Assembly (NCBI RefSeq): GCF_004000925.1
Contig: NZ_BIME01000012.1
Span: 124,001 to 188,000 of the forward strand
Length of the DNA: 64,000 nt
Direction of reading: 5' to 3'
Origin: Paenibacillus illinoisensis NBRC 15959
Lineage (GTDB): Bacteria > Bacillota > Bacilli > Paenibacillales > Paenibacillaceae
How positions within the stretch are numbered: position 1 is the stretch's first letter; every line of letters begins with the position of its first letter. The notes under the pieces are model-generated. The model did not search any database, was not told where the DNA came from, and worked only from the letters and a program-made list of their open reading frames with translations. Position numbers and translations under genes: made by a program. Below, piece by piece: positions 1-8,064 of the stretch.

Positions 1-165
1 AGAGCACAACGGACGGTGAAGCAGAATATGTTTTTTGCCATTACGGTTATTCTGGCACTGATTGCGGGGAATTTTCTGCAAGGTGTTGCATTGCCGCTGG
101 GGGTTGTTGGGCATGAGGGCAGCACGATTCTGGTTATACTCAATGGTCTAAGACTGCTGCGCTGA
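1..165 (+). CDS. Heavy-metal P-type ATPase, C-terminal fragment
   Basis: The window opens inside a gene. The first 54 codons, ending at TGA 163-165, encode two hydrophobic stretches and finish with a NGLRLLR-type tail. That tail is typical of the last membrane helices of heavy-metal (Zn/Cd/Co or Cu) translocating P1B ATPases. The catalytic DKTGT and CPX motifs would lie upstream and cannot be seen, so the metal is unknown. It converges on a ZIP metal transporter gene, which fits a metal-homeostasis neighbourhood. Confidence 0.75.
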   Translation, partial: RAQRTVKQNMFFAITVILALIAGNFLQGVALPLGVVGHEGSTILVILNGLRLLR

Positions 166-271
166 TGATTTGGAGAATAAACCCGTAGGAACCGTCCTAC
201 GCATCCTGATAGGACGTATTCAGTTAACCTTACAGAGGCTCCCAGTAAATTCATGTAATCTTCATTTGTGA

Positions 272-320
272 CCAAAAAAAGAACCTGCAGGGCAGAATGA
301 TCTGTCCTTAGGTTCTTTGG
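272..320 (-). terminator. Terminator of the ZIP gene
   Basis: AAAGAACCT (near 278-286) pairs with AGGTTCTTT (310-318), with further inner pairing. On the minus strand the stem is followed by a run of seven T, so it should end the ZIP transcript. It may also stop the incoming ATPase transcript. Confidence 0.8.
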
Positions 321-350
321 GATGTACGTTTATTTACGGAAAAGTCTTGC

Positions 351-1082
351 TTAGAATAGTTCAGTCAAACCAATCATCGTAATGAGTCCTAGCAAAAATG
401 AAACGGTAGCCACACGTGCATTGCCGTCGCCGTGACTTTCGGGAATCAGCTCCTTGTATACGATGAACATCATCGCACCTGCCGCAAATGCAAGACCATA
501 TGGCACGAGTCCTGCCACGAGACTGCTGAGTGTGTAGCCAATCATGGCCGTGATAATTTCGACGGCTCCTGTCAGGGTAGCGATCCCAAGTGCCTTGAAT
601 CGGCCGATGTTCTGGTTCACGAGAAAGAGAGCGACCAGAAACCCTTCGGGAGCATTCTGTAATCCGATCGAAAAGGCAATGAGATTGCCAAGACTGGCAT
701 CGGTACTGGCATAACTGACACCTACAGATAAGCCTTCAGGCAGGTTATGCATGGTGATGGCTGCAATAATCATGAAGGCTTTGGCTTCAATTTTAAATGG
801 CATCTTCTCCGGATTCTCAAGATCCACATGAGGGATCTTCATTTCGAGTACCAGCAAAACCATGCTGCCGAGCATAATACCGAGAGCAAGTACGAAAAGG
901 TTCGACTGCCCCAGCGCTTCGGGAATGAGATTGTACACCGAGGCTGAGGTCATAATACCTGCTGCGTAAGCAAGCAAGATATCACGCAGACGGTGCGTTA
1001 CTTTTCGCATAAATAGAATAGGTACGGCCCCAAGGCCGGTAGACATGGCTGAGATAAAGCTGCCAATGAGTGCATCGTTCAT
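351..1082 (-). CDS. ZIP family divalent metal transporter
   Basis: A 243-residue integral membrane protein with about eight hydrophobic helices. It carries the ZIP signature of metal-binding helices: HNLPEG in one helix and QNAPEG in the next. The family (ZupT-like) moves Zn, Fe or Mn into the cytoplasm or, in some members, out of it. I chose the ATG at 1082 because AGGAGG lies 12 bases upstream; the longer frame (ATG 1139) would place that ribosome site inside the gene. It ends at a terminator and converges on the P-type ATPase fragment. I found no convincing Zur or MntR box upstream. Confidence 0.88.
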   Translation of the reverse strand: MNDALIGSFISAMSTGLGAVPILFMRKVTHRLRDILLAYAAGIMTSASVYNLIPEALGQSNLFVLALGIMLGSMVLLVLEMKIPHVDLENPEKMPFKIEAKAFMIIAAITMHNLPEGLSVGVSYASTDASLGNLIAFSIGLQNAPEGFLVALFLVNQNIGRFKALGIATLTGAVEIITAMIGYTLSSLVAGLVPYGLAFAAGAMMFIVYKELIPESHGDGNARVATVSFLLGLITMIGLTELF

Positions 1083-1338
1083 GCTTCCATTTTCCCTCCT
1101 GATGAAGACTTCTTCATAATCGCTGCCGAGCATTGACACCGTAGTTAAAAGAGATCATAATGAACAACAGATTAGAATGATTATAAATTAGAATTCCATT
1201 TCTGCATAGGGCAATTGTCATATTGGGCAGGTCTTGTGGACATGATTTAGGCTTATATCGATCTAGTGTATGCAAGGGCATTTGCTTTTGATGCTAGTGA
1301 GCCCAACCTTTTTGCAGAACTCGGGGGAGGAACTATAC

Positions 1339-2280
1339 ATGTATAAATCCATTATTATCGGAACAGGCCCAGCAGGGCTGACAGCAGCAATCTATCTGGC
1401 TCGTGCCAACCTTAACCCACTGGTTATCGAAGGACCACAACCTGGTGGCCAACTGACAACAACAACGGAAGTGGAGAACTTCCCAGGTTTCCCTGATGGC
1501 ATTATGGGCCCTGAACTGATGGATAACATGCGTAAACAAGCAGAACGTTTTGGCGCTGAATTCCGCACAGGCTGGGTAAACAACGTCGATATGAGCGAAC
1601 GTCCTTTCAAAATTCAGGTTGAGGGCATGGGTGAACTGGTATCGGAAACCTTAATCCTGTCTACTGGTGCATCTGCTAAATACCTTGGTATTCCTGGAGA
1701 AGAAACAAACGTGGGCCGCGGTGTCAGCACTTGCGCAACATGTGACGGATTCTTCTTCCGCAATAAAGAAATCATCGTTATCGGTGGAGGCGACTCTGCA
1801 CTGGAAGAAGCAAGTTTCCTGTCCCGTTTCGGTTCCAAAGTAACCTTGGTACACCGTCGTGAGGAGCTGCGCGGATCCAAAATCATGCAAGACCGTGCAC
1901 GCAGCAACGAAAAAGTGGAAATGGCTCTGAACCGTACGCCGATCGAAGTCATTGCTGGTGATCATGGGGTAACTGGACTGAAAGTGTTGAACAACGCAAC
2001 GGGCGAAGAAGAAATTCTTCCGGCAAGCGGCGTATTTGTAGCGATCGGTCACACACCTAACACTGGGTTCCTTGGTGGACAGATTACAACAGATGAACAT
2101 GGGTATATTATGACCACACCAGGTACTTCTGAAACGAACATTCCAGGCGTATTCGCTTGTGGAGACGTTCAAGATACACGCTACAAACAAGCGATTACAG
2201 CGGCAGGCAGCGGATGTATGGCTGCAATGGATGCAGAGAAATTCATTGAAAGCCTGGAGCATAGCGCAGTAGCACTGTAA
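1339..2280 (+). CDS. trxB: Thioredoxin reductase
   Basis: A 313-residue flavoprotein that uses NADPH to reduce thioredoxin-type proteins in the cytoplasm. Visible are the FAD-binding GTGPAG (residues 8-13), the redox pair CATC (Cys132 and Cys135), a second nucleotide-binding GGGDSA near residue 153, and the C-terminal FACGDV FAD motif. The length matches bacterial TrxB. The ATG at 1339 follows GGGGGAGGA at a normal distance; an in-frame start at 1270 has no such site. A glutaredoxin-like gene follows after 66 bases, probably in the same transcript and possibly a substrate. Confidence 0.95.
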   Translation: MYKSIIIGTGPAGLTAAIYLARANLNPLVIEGPQPGGQLTTTTEVENFPGFPDGIMGPELMDNMRKQAERFGAEFRTGWVNNVDMSERPFKIQVEGMGELVSETLILSTGASAKYLGIPGEETNVGRGVSTCATCDGFFFRNKEIIVIGGGDSALEEASFLSRFGSKVTLVHRREELRGSKIMQDRARSNEKVEMALNRTPIEVIAGDHGVTGLKVLNNATGEEEILPASGVFVAIGHTPNTGFLGGQITTDEHGYIMTTPGTSETNIPGVFACGDVQDTRYKQAITAAGSGCMAAMDAEKFIESLEHSAVAL

Positions 2281-2346
2281 GGTATCTCGTTTAAATGGGT
2301 AAATTAACGTTGTAACTATATATAAACTATATGAGGTGAATGAATA

Positions 2347-2577
2347 ATGGAAAACGTAATTGTATACACATCGACCAACTGCCCAAACTGCAAAGCAGTG
2401 AAGACGTTCCTGGCTGACAAAGGAATTTCTTATGAAGAGCGCAATATCGAGACAAGTGACGAGTTTGCACAACAAGTATGGGATATGGGCGTACGTGCAG
2501 TACCTCTGACTGTTATTGGTGAACACCGCATCCTGGGTATGAACAAAACGCAATTCGCAAAAGCACTGGATGCTTAA
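2347..2577 (+). CDS. Glutaredoxin / NrdH-like thiol protein
   Basis: A 76-residue thioredoxin-fold protein with an N-terminal CPNC redox site (Cys12, Cys15) and the cis-proline segment AVPLTVIG typical of glutaredoxin and NrdH-redoxin families. It starts after GAGGTGAATGAATA and lies 66 bases behind trxB, so TrxB may be its reductant. No ribonucleotide reductase gene is nearby, so its target cannot be named. Confidence 0.88.
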   Translation: MENVIVYTSTNCPNCKAVKTFLADKGISYEERNIETSDEFAQQVWDMGVRAVPLTVIGEHRILGMNKTQFAKALDA

Positions 2578-2655
2578 TTATCCCGGTACAGGGATTCAAT
2601 CAAGCTGCATTAAGCTATTCCGGTTCGCGCGAGCCGTTTGAATATATAATATAAA

Positions 2656-2694
2656 GGGAGCCTTAGTCCTGAATAGGACTGGGGCTTCTTTTGC
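2656..2694 (+). terminator. Rho-independent terminator after trxB operon
   Basis: AGCC-TT-AGTCCT, loop GAAT, AGGACT-GG-GGCT, then TTCTTTT. The stem is near perfect and lies about 80 bases after the glutaredoxin-like gene. Confidence 0.85.
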
Positions 2695-2792
2695 TTGAAT
2701 TAAACCAGTTTCATCAATCATTCAGAATTGTCCAATGTACAAAAGTACGATATCCTTTTCTTAAGTCGCAGGCAGTGAGGTGAAAAGGCAGC

Positions 2793-4772
2793 ATGATGAT
2801 CGATCAACAGGAGCATTTTCGCTTCTGGGAACAGGCAAGTATACGAGATATCGAGGTTGAACGGACTCTTCTCGCAAAGGGTGAAAGAAAGCTATTCACG
2901 ACCCAGTCCAGCAGTTTTTTCTGTGTGAGAAGAGGCAATGTGCTTGTACTGCTTAATCAGAAGACATATTCCATCAATCATTTTGAGATGATTCATGCTC
3001 CGTCCAAAAGTTTTATCGAGTGTAATGCTGGTTCAGAGGGAGCGGAGTTTATACGAATTTCGTACAAAGCAGCATGGGGATCAGCAAACAGCGAGGAGCC
3101 GCAGTGTATAAAGGAACGAATGAATCCAACTCACATTACATATCGTGTGACACCAACTCAGCCGATGATGTTATATGAAATGGCAGATCGAATGCTGGAA
3201 GTGCAGCAGCAGGAAGAGCATTCCGTACCACTTCAACTCAAAGCTTTGTTCTATCAATGGCTGTATCACATGGTGGAGCAATTTTATCTGCAGCCTCCAG
3301 TTGTAAAAATAGCCAGTCCTGTCGAGCTGGTTACACTGACTCTGGAGTACATGTTGAAAAACTATGCGAAGCCTCACACGTTGGAATCTTTGGCTGCAGT
3401 GATGGGGCGGAGTGCAGGGCATCTTTCGAATTGTTTCAAACAAGTGCTCAATCGTGGACCGATTGACTGTCTGATCCGTTTGCGCATGCAAAAAGGGTGC
3501 AATTTATTGGCCGAGACCAAGCTTCCCTTGCGAGTTATTGCGTCTTCCATTGGTTATCAGGATGCTTATTATTTCAGCAACGCTTTTAAAAAGTATATTG
3601 GAATTTCCCCACAAAAGTATCGCAAGCAAATGTTGGAGGAAGATGTTATATCCTCAGCAGGAAGAAATCATATTGTTGGCACTTCGGACCCATGTTATAT
3701 TCCTTCATATGATAATGATAATTATTATCAATACTTGGATGGAGGGTCTGATGAAATGCTAAGAAATATAAAGAGAGTACCGATAGCCTTACTGATGGCT
3801 TTTGGGTTGTTGTTAAGTGCATGCAGTGGCGGTTCCTCAGGAAACACAGGAGCTGCAGCAGGAGATGGAAGTACCGCTCAATCGGAAGCACCAGCTAACC
3901 AGGCGAACGGTTCAGGCGAAAATAATACAAATGAAAATAGCCAAGGGACCACACGTAAAGTGAATACCTCCATGGGTGAGGTGGAAGTACCTGCGAATCC
4001 ACAGCGTGTTGTAACCGACTTCTTCTTGGGGCATATTCTGGCTCTGGATGTGAAGCCTGTCGGAAGTAATGGCGTATTTATGCAGAACCCTTATCTGGAG
4101 GGCAGGGTTGAGGGTATCCAGGATATTTCGGACAACCTTGAGGCCATAACTGGACTGAGTCCCGACCTGATCGTTACAGGCGATGCTAAAAGTTATGAAT
4201 CATATTCCAAAATTGCACCAACCGTTTTTCTGGATAACTCGGCTCCGGTCCGTGATCAGGTTCAGGAACTTGGCGTGATATTAGGGAAAGAGGCTGAAGC
4301 ATCGGCATGGCTTACCGATTTTGAACAAAAGGTGACTGCAGCCAAAGAGCGTTTGAGCAGCATATTTAAGGAGGGAGAAACCGTCACGGTCTTTGACGGA
4401 GGATTAAGTAAAGATATCACGCTTTACGGTAACGCGCATACGGGCAGAACAATTCACGGCGAATTGGACTTGCCTATGAATGAGAATGTGGCAAGCACCA
4501 TTGATCCGAAAGTGGGCTGGGCTACCATCTCAAGCGAGCTTGCCGAATCATATGCCGGTGATCGCGTGTTTATGGCCGTGAATGCCAAAGCAGAATCGTA
4601 CGACTATGCGAGCGATCCGGTGTGGGGCACGTTAGACGCAGTCAAAAACAATGAGTTATACGAAATTGATGGTTACAAATTTTACTTCTCCGATCCTATC
4701 TCTGTCATGGGCCAGATCCAGGATATCGTGGACATGATGGTAGAACGTGCCCAAGAAAATTCCCAAAAGTGA
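2793..4772 (+). CDS. AraC regulator fused in frame to iron-siderophore-binding lipoprotein
   Basis: A single open frame of 659 codons. Residues about 1-150 are a cupin-like sensor region. Residues about 185-285 are an AraC DNA-binding domain ending in the usual ISPQKYRKQ. Residues 322-659 are a complete periplasmic-binding lipoprotein of the FecB/FeuA class, with a signal peptide and lipobox LSAC (Cys344). The lipoprotein part has its own ATG (3756), an excellent ribosome site GGAGGG (3741-3746), a Fur box and a possible promoter. B. subtilis Btr joins similar domains but lacks a secretion signal. Either the AraC gene has lost its stop codon before a Fur-controlled lipoprotein gene, or two products are made. 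The first ATG follows GAGGTG at 10 bases. Domain calls are strong; the fused product is uncertain. Confidence 0.8.
   Translation: MMIDQQEHFRFWEQASIRDIEVERTLLAKGERKLFTTQSSSFFCVRRGNVLVLLNQKTYSINHFEMIHAPSKSFIECNAGSEGAEFIRISYKAAWGSANSEEPQCIKERMNPTHITYRVTPTQPMMLYEMADRMLEVQQQEEHSVPLQLKALFYQWLYHMVEQFYLQPPVVKIASPVELVTLTLEYMLKNYAKPHTLESLAAVMGRSAGHLSNCFKQVLNRGPIDCLIRLRMQKGCNLLAETKLPLRVIASSIGYQDAYYFSNAFKKYIGISPQKYRKQMLEEDVISSAGRNHIVGTSDPCYIPSYDNDNYYQYLDGGSDEMLRNIKRVPIALLMAFGLLLSACSGGSSGNTGAAAGDGSTAQSEAPANQANGSGENNTNENSQGTTRKVNTSMGEVEVPANPQRVVTDFFLGHILALDVKPVGSNGVFMQNPYLEGRVEGIQDISDNLEAITGLSPDLIVTGDAKSYESYSKIAPTVFLDNSAPVRDQVQELGVILGKEAEASAWLTDFEQKVTAAKERLSSIFKEGETVTVFDGGLSKDITLYGNAHTGRTIHGELDLPMNENVASTIDPKVGWATISSELAESYAGDRVFMAVNAKAESYDYASDPVWGTLDAVKNNELYEIDGYKFYFSDPISVMGQIQDIVDMMVERAQENSQK
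3673..3701 (+). promoter_or_regulatory. Possible promoter for the lipoprotein part
   Basis: TTGTTG (3673-3678), 17 bases, TATATT (3696-3701). The -35 is weak and the -10 good. The predicted start of transcription falls on the Fur box that follows. It lies inside the AraC-lipoprotein reading frame. Confidence 0.5.
3710..3730 (+). promoter_or_regulatory. Fur box
   Basis: The 19 bases 3711-3729, gataatgataattattatc, match the classical Fur consensus GATAATGATAATCATTATC at 18 of 19 positions. The 21-base span is nearly palindromic. It sits just after the possible -10 box and 25 bases before the lipoprotein ATG at 3756, the standard position for iron repression of a siderophore-uptake lipoprotein. 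Confidence 0.88.
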
Positions 4773-4802
4773 GCATGACTCATTTAAAATAATTGATATG
4801 GA

Positions 4803-4873
4803 AAATCCCCTTGCGTCAGTAATCAGGAGCACATGGTAACATGAACTCAAGATACACTGCGAAAGGGGATTTC
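4803..4873. other. Long nested hairpin between convergent genes
   Basis: AAATCCCCTT (4803-4812) pairs with AAGGGGATTT (4864-4873). Inside, CAGT pairs with ACTG, GAG with CTC and CATG with CATG around loop GTAA, giving one nested stem with small symmetric internal loops. It may act as a two-way terminator between the lipoprotein gene and the small minus-strand gene, but neither side has a strong T run. Confidence 0.6.
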
Positions 4874-4895
4874 GTCATTTAAACCAGGTATTCAT

Positions 4896-5093
4896 CTAAA
4901 AAAAGATGCTCATAAACGTCTGAAAAACAACATACACCAATACGCCTGACAGCATATACATGAACCCAGCCTTCTTTTTGCTCTGAAACAATCGAAGTAT
5001 GCCGAGGCTGAACAGCGGCGCAAGCACGATCAAGAACAGGAGTACGGTGACAAACATTTGCGCCGAGATATCTGAAGTATCCACGTAGGTCAC
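4896..5093 (-). CDS. Small two-helix membrane protein, unknown
   Basis: A 65-residue protein with two hydrophobic helices (about residues 13-35 and 43-63) separated by the basic turn QSKKKAG. The start is GTG at 5093 with GGAG about 11 bases upstream. I do not recognise the family. It lies alone between the lipoprotein gene and xylR, convergent with the former. An alternative frame over the same bases is rich in Cys and Arg and looks like a shadow. Confidence 0.65.
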   Translation of the reverse strand: MTYVDTSDISAQMFVTVLLFLIVLAPLFSLGILRLFQSKKKAGFMYMLSGVLVYVVFQTFMSIFF

Positions 5094-5238
5094 GGGTTTT
5101 CACTCCGTTTCGTTATAGGAATTAACACAGCGGCAATCATCCCGCCATGACAAAAATCACATATCCTCATTATAACTCTGGATTTCTTTAACAAAAAGGG
5201 AGGAAATGGGGCGAAATGATGTCAATTTTCAGCGGTTA

Positions 5239-6405
5239 TTAGACCGACACTCTTATTTTACCTAGAAACTGGGAAATGGCAGAGTAAGCGGCACCAATAC
5301 GGGTAGAACGGCTGCCCAGTGCTGCCCATTCGATTTGCAAACTGCGACGGTGATAGGGCAGTGTACGTTCTTCGACGACCTGTTTGAGAGCAGTTTCAAT
5401 CCATGGACCTGCTTCGGAGAGTGGTCCGCCAATGATGATGCGTTCGGGATTGAAGCTGTTAACGATATTCGTGATGCCCACGCCCAGTTTGCGGCCGATG
5501 TTCTCGTATAAGTTCAATACTGCCTCATGACCTTGCTGTGCATATTCTACGAGCTCGCGGGTGGTGTGAGCCGGCAAATGAAGCTGATGGTCGGGGTGCT
5601 CATAGGCTTTTTCGGAAGCATATAGCTCCCAGCAGCCGTGATTGCCGCAGGAGCAGGGTCTGCCTTCGGCTTCGATTGACATGTGGCCTGTCTCCCCGGC
5701 GTAGCCCCAGGCACCTTTGTACAATTCACCGTCTACCATAATTCCCGATCCGATACCCATCCCTGCACTGATATAGATGAGATGACGTACACCAATGCCG
5801 CTGCCAAAATTCAATTCCCCATGAGCCCCTGCATTGGCCTCGTTGTCAATCGTTACAGGAAGCTCAAACATCTCCTCCAGCATGGAGCGAAGCTCGACCT
5901 TCTCCCAACCCAGGTTGGGTGCAAACAGCACTGTTCCAGCCTCATCTACCATCCCAGGTACCCCAATGCCAATACCAATTACACCATGCGGGGAGGGGGG
6001 AGCTGACTGCATCAGATGTTCCGCTGCACGTTTCAGCTGTTCCAATACGGAAGGCACATCATGCTGTTCCAGTTTGATGGCATACTCCGTTATGATATGG
6101 CCCTCCAGATCGGTAAGCACACCCTTCAGGTGAGTTACGCTCAGCTCCAGACCAACTGCATATCCAGCCGTACCTCGAAACAGCAGCATGAGCGGCTTGC
6201 GGCCACCGCTGGATTCACCCGGACCAATCTCCTGGACAAGCTCATCGCTGATGAGATCGGCAACAAGGTTGGACACGGTTGCTTTGTTAAGTCCCGTAAC
6301 TTCGGATACTCTTGCGCGGGAAAGAGGGGCATGACGACGAATCGTATCGAGGACGATGGACTTGTTTATTTTTTTAACCAGCATCTGGTCTCCGGTAATT
6401 TTCAT
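5239..6405 (-). CDS. xylR: ROK-family xylose repressor
   Basis: A 388-residue ROK (repressor, ORF, kinase) protein. Residues about 15-75 form a winged helix-turn-helix; residues about 85-380 form the sugar-kinase-like ROK domain, including the zinc-binding CSCGNHGCWE motif. The family represses xylose genes and releases DNA on binding xylose. It is divergent from xylA, with a palindromic xyl operator between them. The ATG follows AGGAGTG at about 11 bases. Confidence 0.93.
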   Translation of the reverse strand: MKITGDQMLVKKINKSIVLDTIRRHAPLSRARVSEVTGLNKATVSNLVADLISDELVQEIGPGESSGGRKPLMLLFRGTAGYAVGLELSVTHLKGVLTDLEGHIITEYAIKLEQHDVPSVLEQLKRAAEHLMQSAPPSPHGVIGIGIGVPGMVDEAGTVLFAPNLGWEKVELRSMLEEMFELPVTIDNEANAGAHGELNFGSGIGVRHLIYISAGMGIGSGIMVDGELYKGAWGYAGETGHMSIEAEGRPCSCGNHGCWELYASEKAYEHPDHQLHLPAHTTRELVEYAQQGHEAVLNLYENIGRKLGVGITNIVNSFNPERIIIGGPLSEAGPWIETALKQVVEERTLPYHRRSLQIEWAALGSRSTRIGAAYSAISQFLGKIRVSV

Positions 6406-6515
6406 AACAATCAGGCACTCCTATTCTGTATATAAAAGGGTTCAATCATTCATCCCGTTCTCAAGCTATTCGACTATTATAGCGTAAACAAACCCGGAAA
6501 AAACAATTTTATTTT

Positions 6516-6540
6516 ACTTTGTTTAACCAATAGACAAAGT
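6516..6540. promoter_or_regulatory. xyl operator (XylR site)
   Basis: A 25-base imperfect palindrome: ACTTTGT on the left and ACAAAGT on the right around TTAACCAATAG. It resembles the B. subtilis xyl operator, which has TTTGTT and AACAAA half sites. Its right arm overlaps the likely -35 box of xylA (TAGACA, 6531-6536). A lone GTAAACAAAC half site lies at 6484-6493 on the xylR side. Confidence 0.88.
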
Positions 6541-6559
6541 ATAACCGATGTGATAGGAT
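6531..6559 (+). promoter_or_regulatory. xylA promoter
   Basis: TAGACA (6531-6536), 17 bases, TAGGAT (6554-6559). The -35 box is inside the right half of the xyl operator, so bound XylR would block RNA polymerase. The ribosome site GAGGAGG follows about 15 bases before the xylA ATG. Confidence 0.7.
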
Positions 6560-6564
6560 AACGG

Positions 6565-6578
6565 TGTAAACGATTTCT
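6565..6578 (+). promoter_or_regulatory. cre site (CcpA)
   Basis: TGTAAACGATTTCT matches the cre consensus TGWAANCGNTNWCA at 13 of 14 positions. It lies at the predicted transcription start of xylA, where bound CcpA would repress when a preferred sugar is present. Confidence 0.72.
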
Positions 6579-6604
6579 TTAAAACTATTGAGGAGGCATT
6601 TTAC

Positions 6605-7921
6605 ATGGCCTATTTTGAATCCGTTAATAAAATCGCATTTGAAGGCAAAGACTCCACCAATCCTTTTTCATTCAAACATTATAATCCGGAAGAAGTTGTT
6701 GCCGGCAAAACGATGGAAGAGCACTTCCGTTTCGGCATGGCTTACTGGCATACATTAACTGCAGGCGGCAGTGACCCGTTCGGTGCAGAGACAGCTGTTC
6801 GTTCTTGGGATAAATACTCGGGTCTGGACCTCGCGAAAGTACGCGTGGAAGCGGCTTTTGAATTTTTGGAAAAAATGAATCTCCCGTTCTTCTGTTTCCA
6901 CGATGTGGACATCGCACCAGAAGGCAACAGCCTGCGTGAGTTCTACAGCAACATCGACACGATCGTTGACCTGATTGAAGACCACATGAAATCCAGCGGC
7001 AAAAAACTGCTCTGGAACACGGCGAACATGTTCTCCAACCCGCGCTTCATGTTTGGTGCAGCTTCCACATGCAATGCTGACGTGTACGCACATGCAGCAG
7101 CGCAAATCAAGAAAGGTCTGGAAGTGGGTAAACGTCTGGGCGCTGAAAACTATGTATTCTGGGGCGGCCGTGAAGGTTACGACACATTGCTGAACACAGA
7201 CATGCAGCTGGAGCAGGACAACATTGCCCGCATGTTCCACATGGCTGTAGACTACGCGAAGGAAATTGGCTTTGACGCACAATTCCTGATCGAGCCTAAA
7301 CCGAAAGAGCCAACGAAACACCAATATGACTATGATGCAGCGACTTCCATTGCCTTCCTGCAAAAATACGGTTTGGACAAACACTTCAAACTGAACCTGG
7401 AAGCAAACCATGCAACTCTGGCTGGTCACACATTCGATCACGAAATCCGTGTTGCCCGTACTAACGGCATGCTCGGTTCCCTCGATGCCAACCAAGGCGA
7501 TATGCTGATCGGTTGGGATACGGATGAGTTCCCAGTGGATATGTACGATGCAACATTGACAATGTACGAAGTATTGAAAAACGGCGGTATCGGCCGTGGT
7601 GGTGTAAACTTTGACGCCAAAGTACGCCGTGGATCCTTCGAAGCAGACGATCTGTTCCTGGCTCACATCGCAGGTATGGATACGTATGCTAAAGGTCTGA
7701 AAGTAGCTGCCAAATTGATCGAAGACCGCGTATTCGATGACTTCATCGAAAAACGTTACAGCAGCTTCAAAGAAGGTATCGGTGCTGAGGTTGTTGCAGG
7801 CAAAGCGACTCTGGCTTCCCTTGCAGAATACGCACTGAACAACGAGAGCCCACGCAAAAACCAATCCGGTCGTCAAGAATTGCTCAGAGCAAAACTCAAC
7901 CAATACATCTTGGCTGACTAA
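6605..7921 (+). CDS. xylA: Xylose isomerase
   Basis: A 438-residue cytoplasmic enzyme that converts D-xylose to D-xylulose, the first step of bacterial xylose breakdown. Signature segments include FHDVDIAPEG with the active-site histidine, the metal-ligand stretch LIEPKPKEP, and NLEANHATLAGH. The length fits the class II family. It begins after a strong GAGGAGG and has codon use typical of a highly expressed gene. Control is by XylR and probably CcpA at the sites just upstream. xylB follows after about 500 bases. Confidence 0.97.
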   Translation: MAYFESVNKIAFEGKDSTNPFSFKHYNPEEVVAGKTMEEHFRFGMAYWHTLTAGGSDPFGAETAVRSWDKYSGLDLAKVRVEAAFEFLEKMNLPFFCFHDVDIAPEGNSLREFYSNIDTIVDLIEDHMKSSGKKLLWNTANMFSNPRFMFGAASTCNADVYAHAAAQIKKGLEVGKRLGAENYVFWGGREGYDTLLNTDMQLEQDNIARMFHMAVDYAKEIGFDAQFLIEPKPKEPTKHQYDYDAATSIAFLQKYGLDKHFKLNLEANHATLAGHTFDHEIRVARTNGMLGSLDANQGDMLIGWDTDEFPVDMYDATLTMYEVLKNGGIGRGGVNFDAKVRRGSFEADDLFLAHIAGMDTYAKGLKVAAKLIEDRVFDDFIEKRYSSFKEGIGAEVVAGKATLASLAEYALNNESPRKNQSGRQELLRAKLNQYILAD

Positions 7922-8013
7922 TAACTGGAATCAACTTGTATAAGCTTGGCTAGGGACACCGTCCATATATGAACGAGCTTGTACCATGGACGTTGAACAG
8001 GCATGACATTCGG

Positions 8014-8056
8014 ACCGTCCCCGACTTTCCCCTGGGAAGGCGGGGGCGGTTTTTTG
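8014..8056 (+). terminator. Terminator after xylA
   Basis: CCGTCCCC...CTTTCCC pairs with GGGAAGG...GGGGGCGG, followed by seven T. This strong stem-loop should end or weaken transcription before xylB, giving xylA more transcript than xylB. Confidence 0.85.
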
Positions 8057-8064
8057 ATACCCGA

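Noticed and set aside
1083..1338. Zur or MntR box upstream of the ZIP gene
   Set aside because: AT-rich half sites such as ATTCTAAT are present but no credible palindrome.
1651..2553. 300-codon minus-strand frame over trxB and the glutaredoxin-like gene
   Set aside because: Rich in Cys, His and Phe, no ribosome site, and antisense to two clear genes.
6755..7903. 382-codon minus-strand frame over xylA
   Set aside because: Shadow caused by the strong codon bias of xylA; composition (Val, Phe, Cys) is not protein-like.
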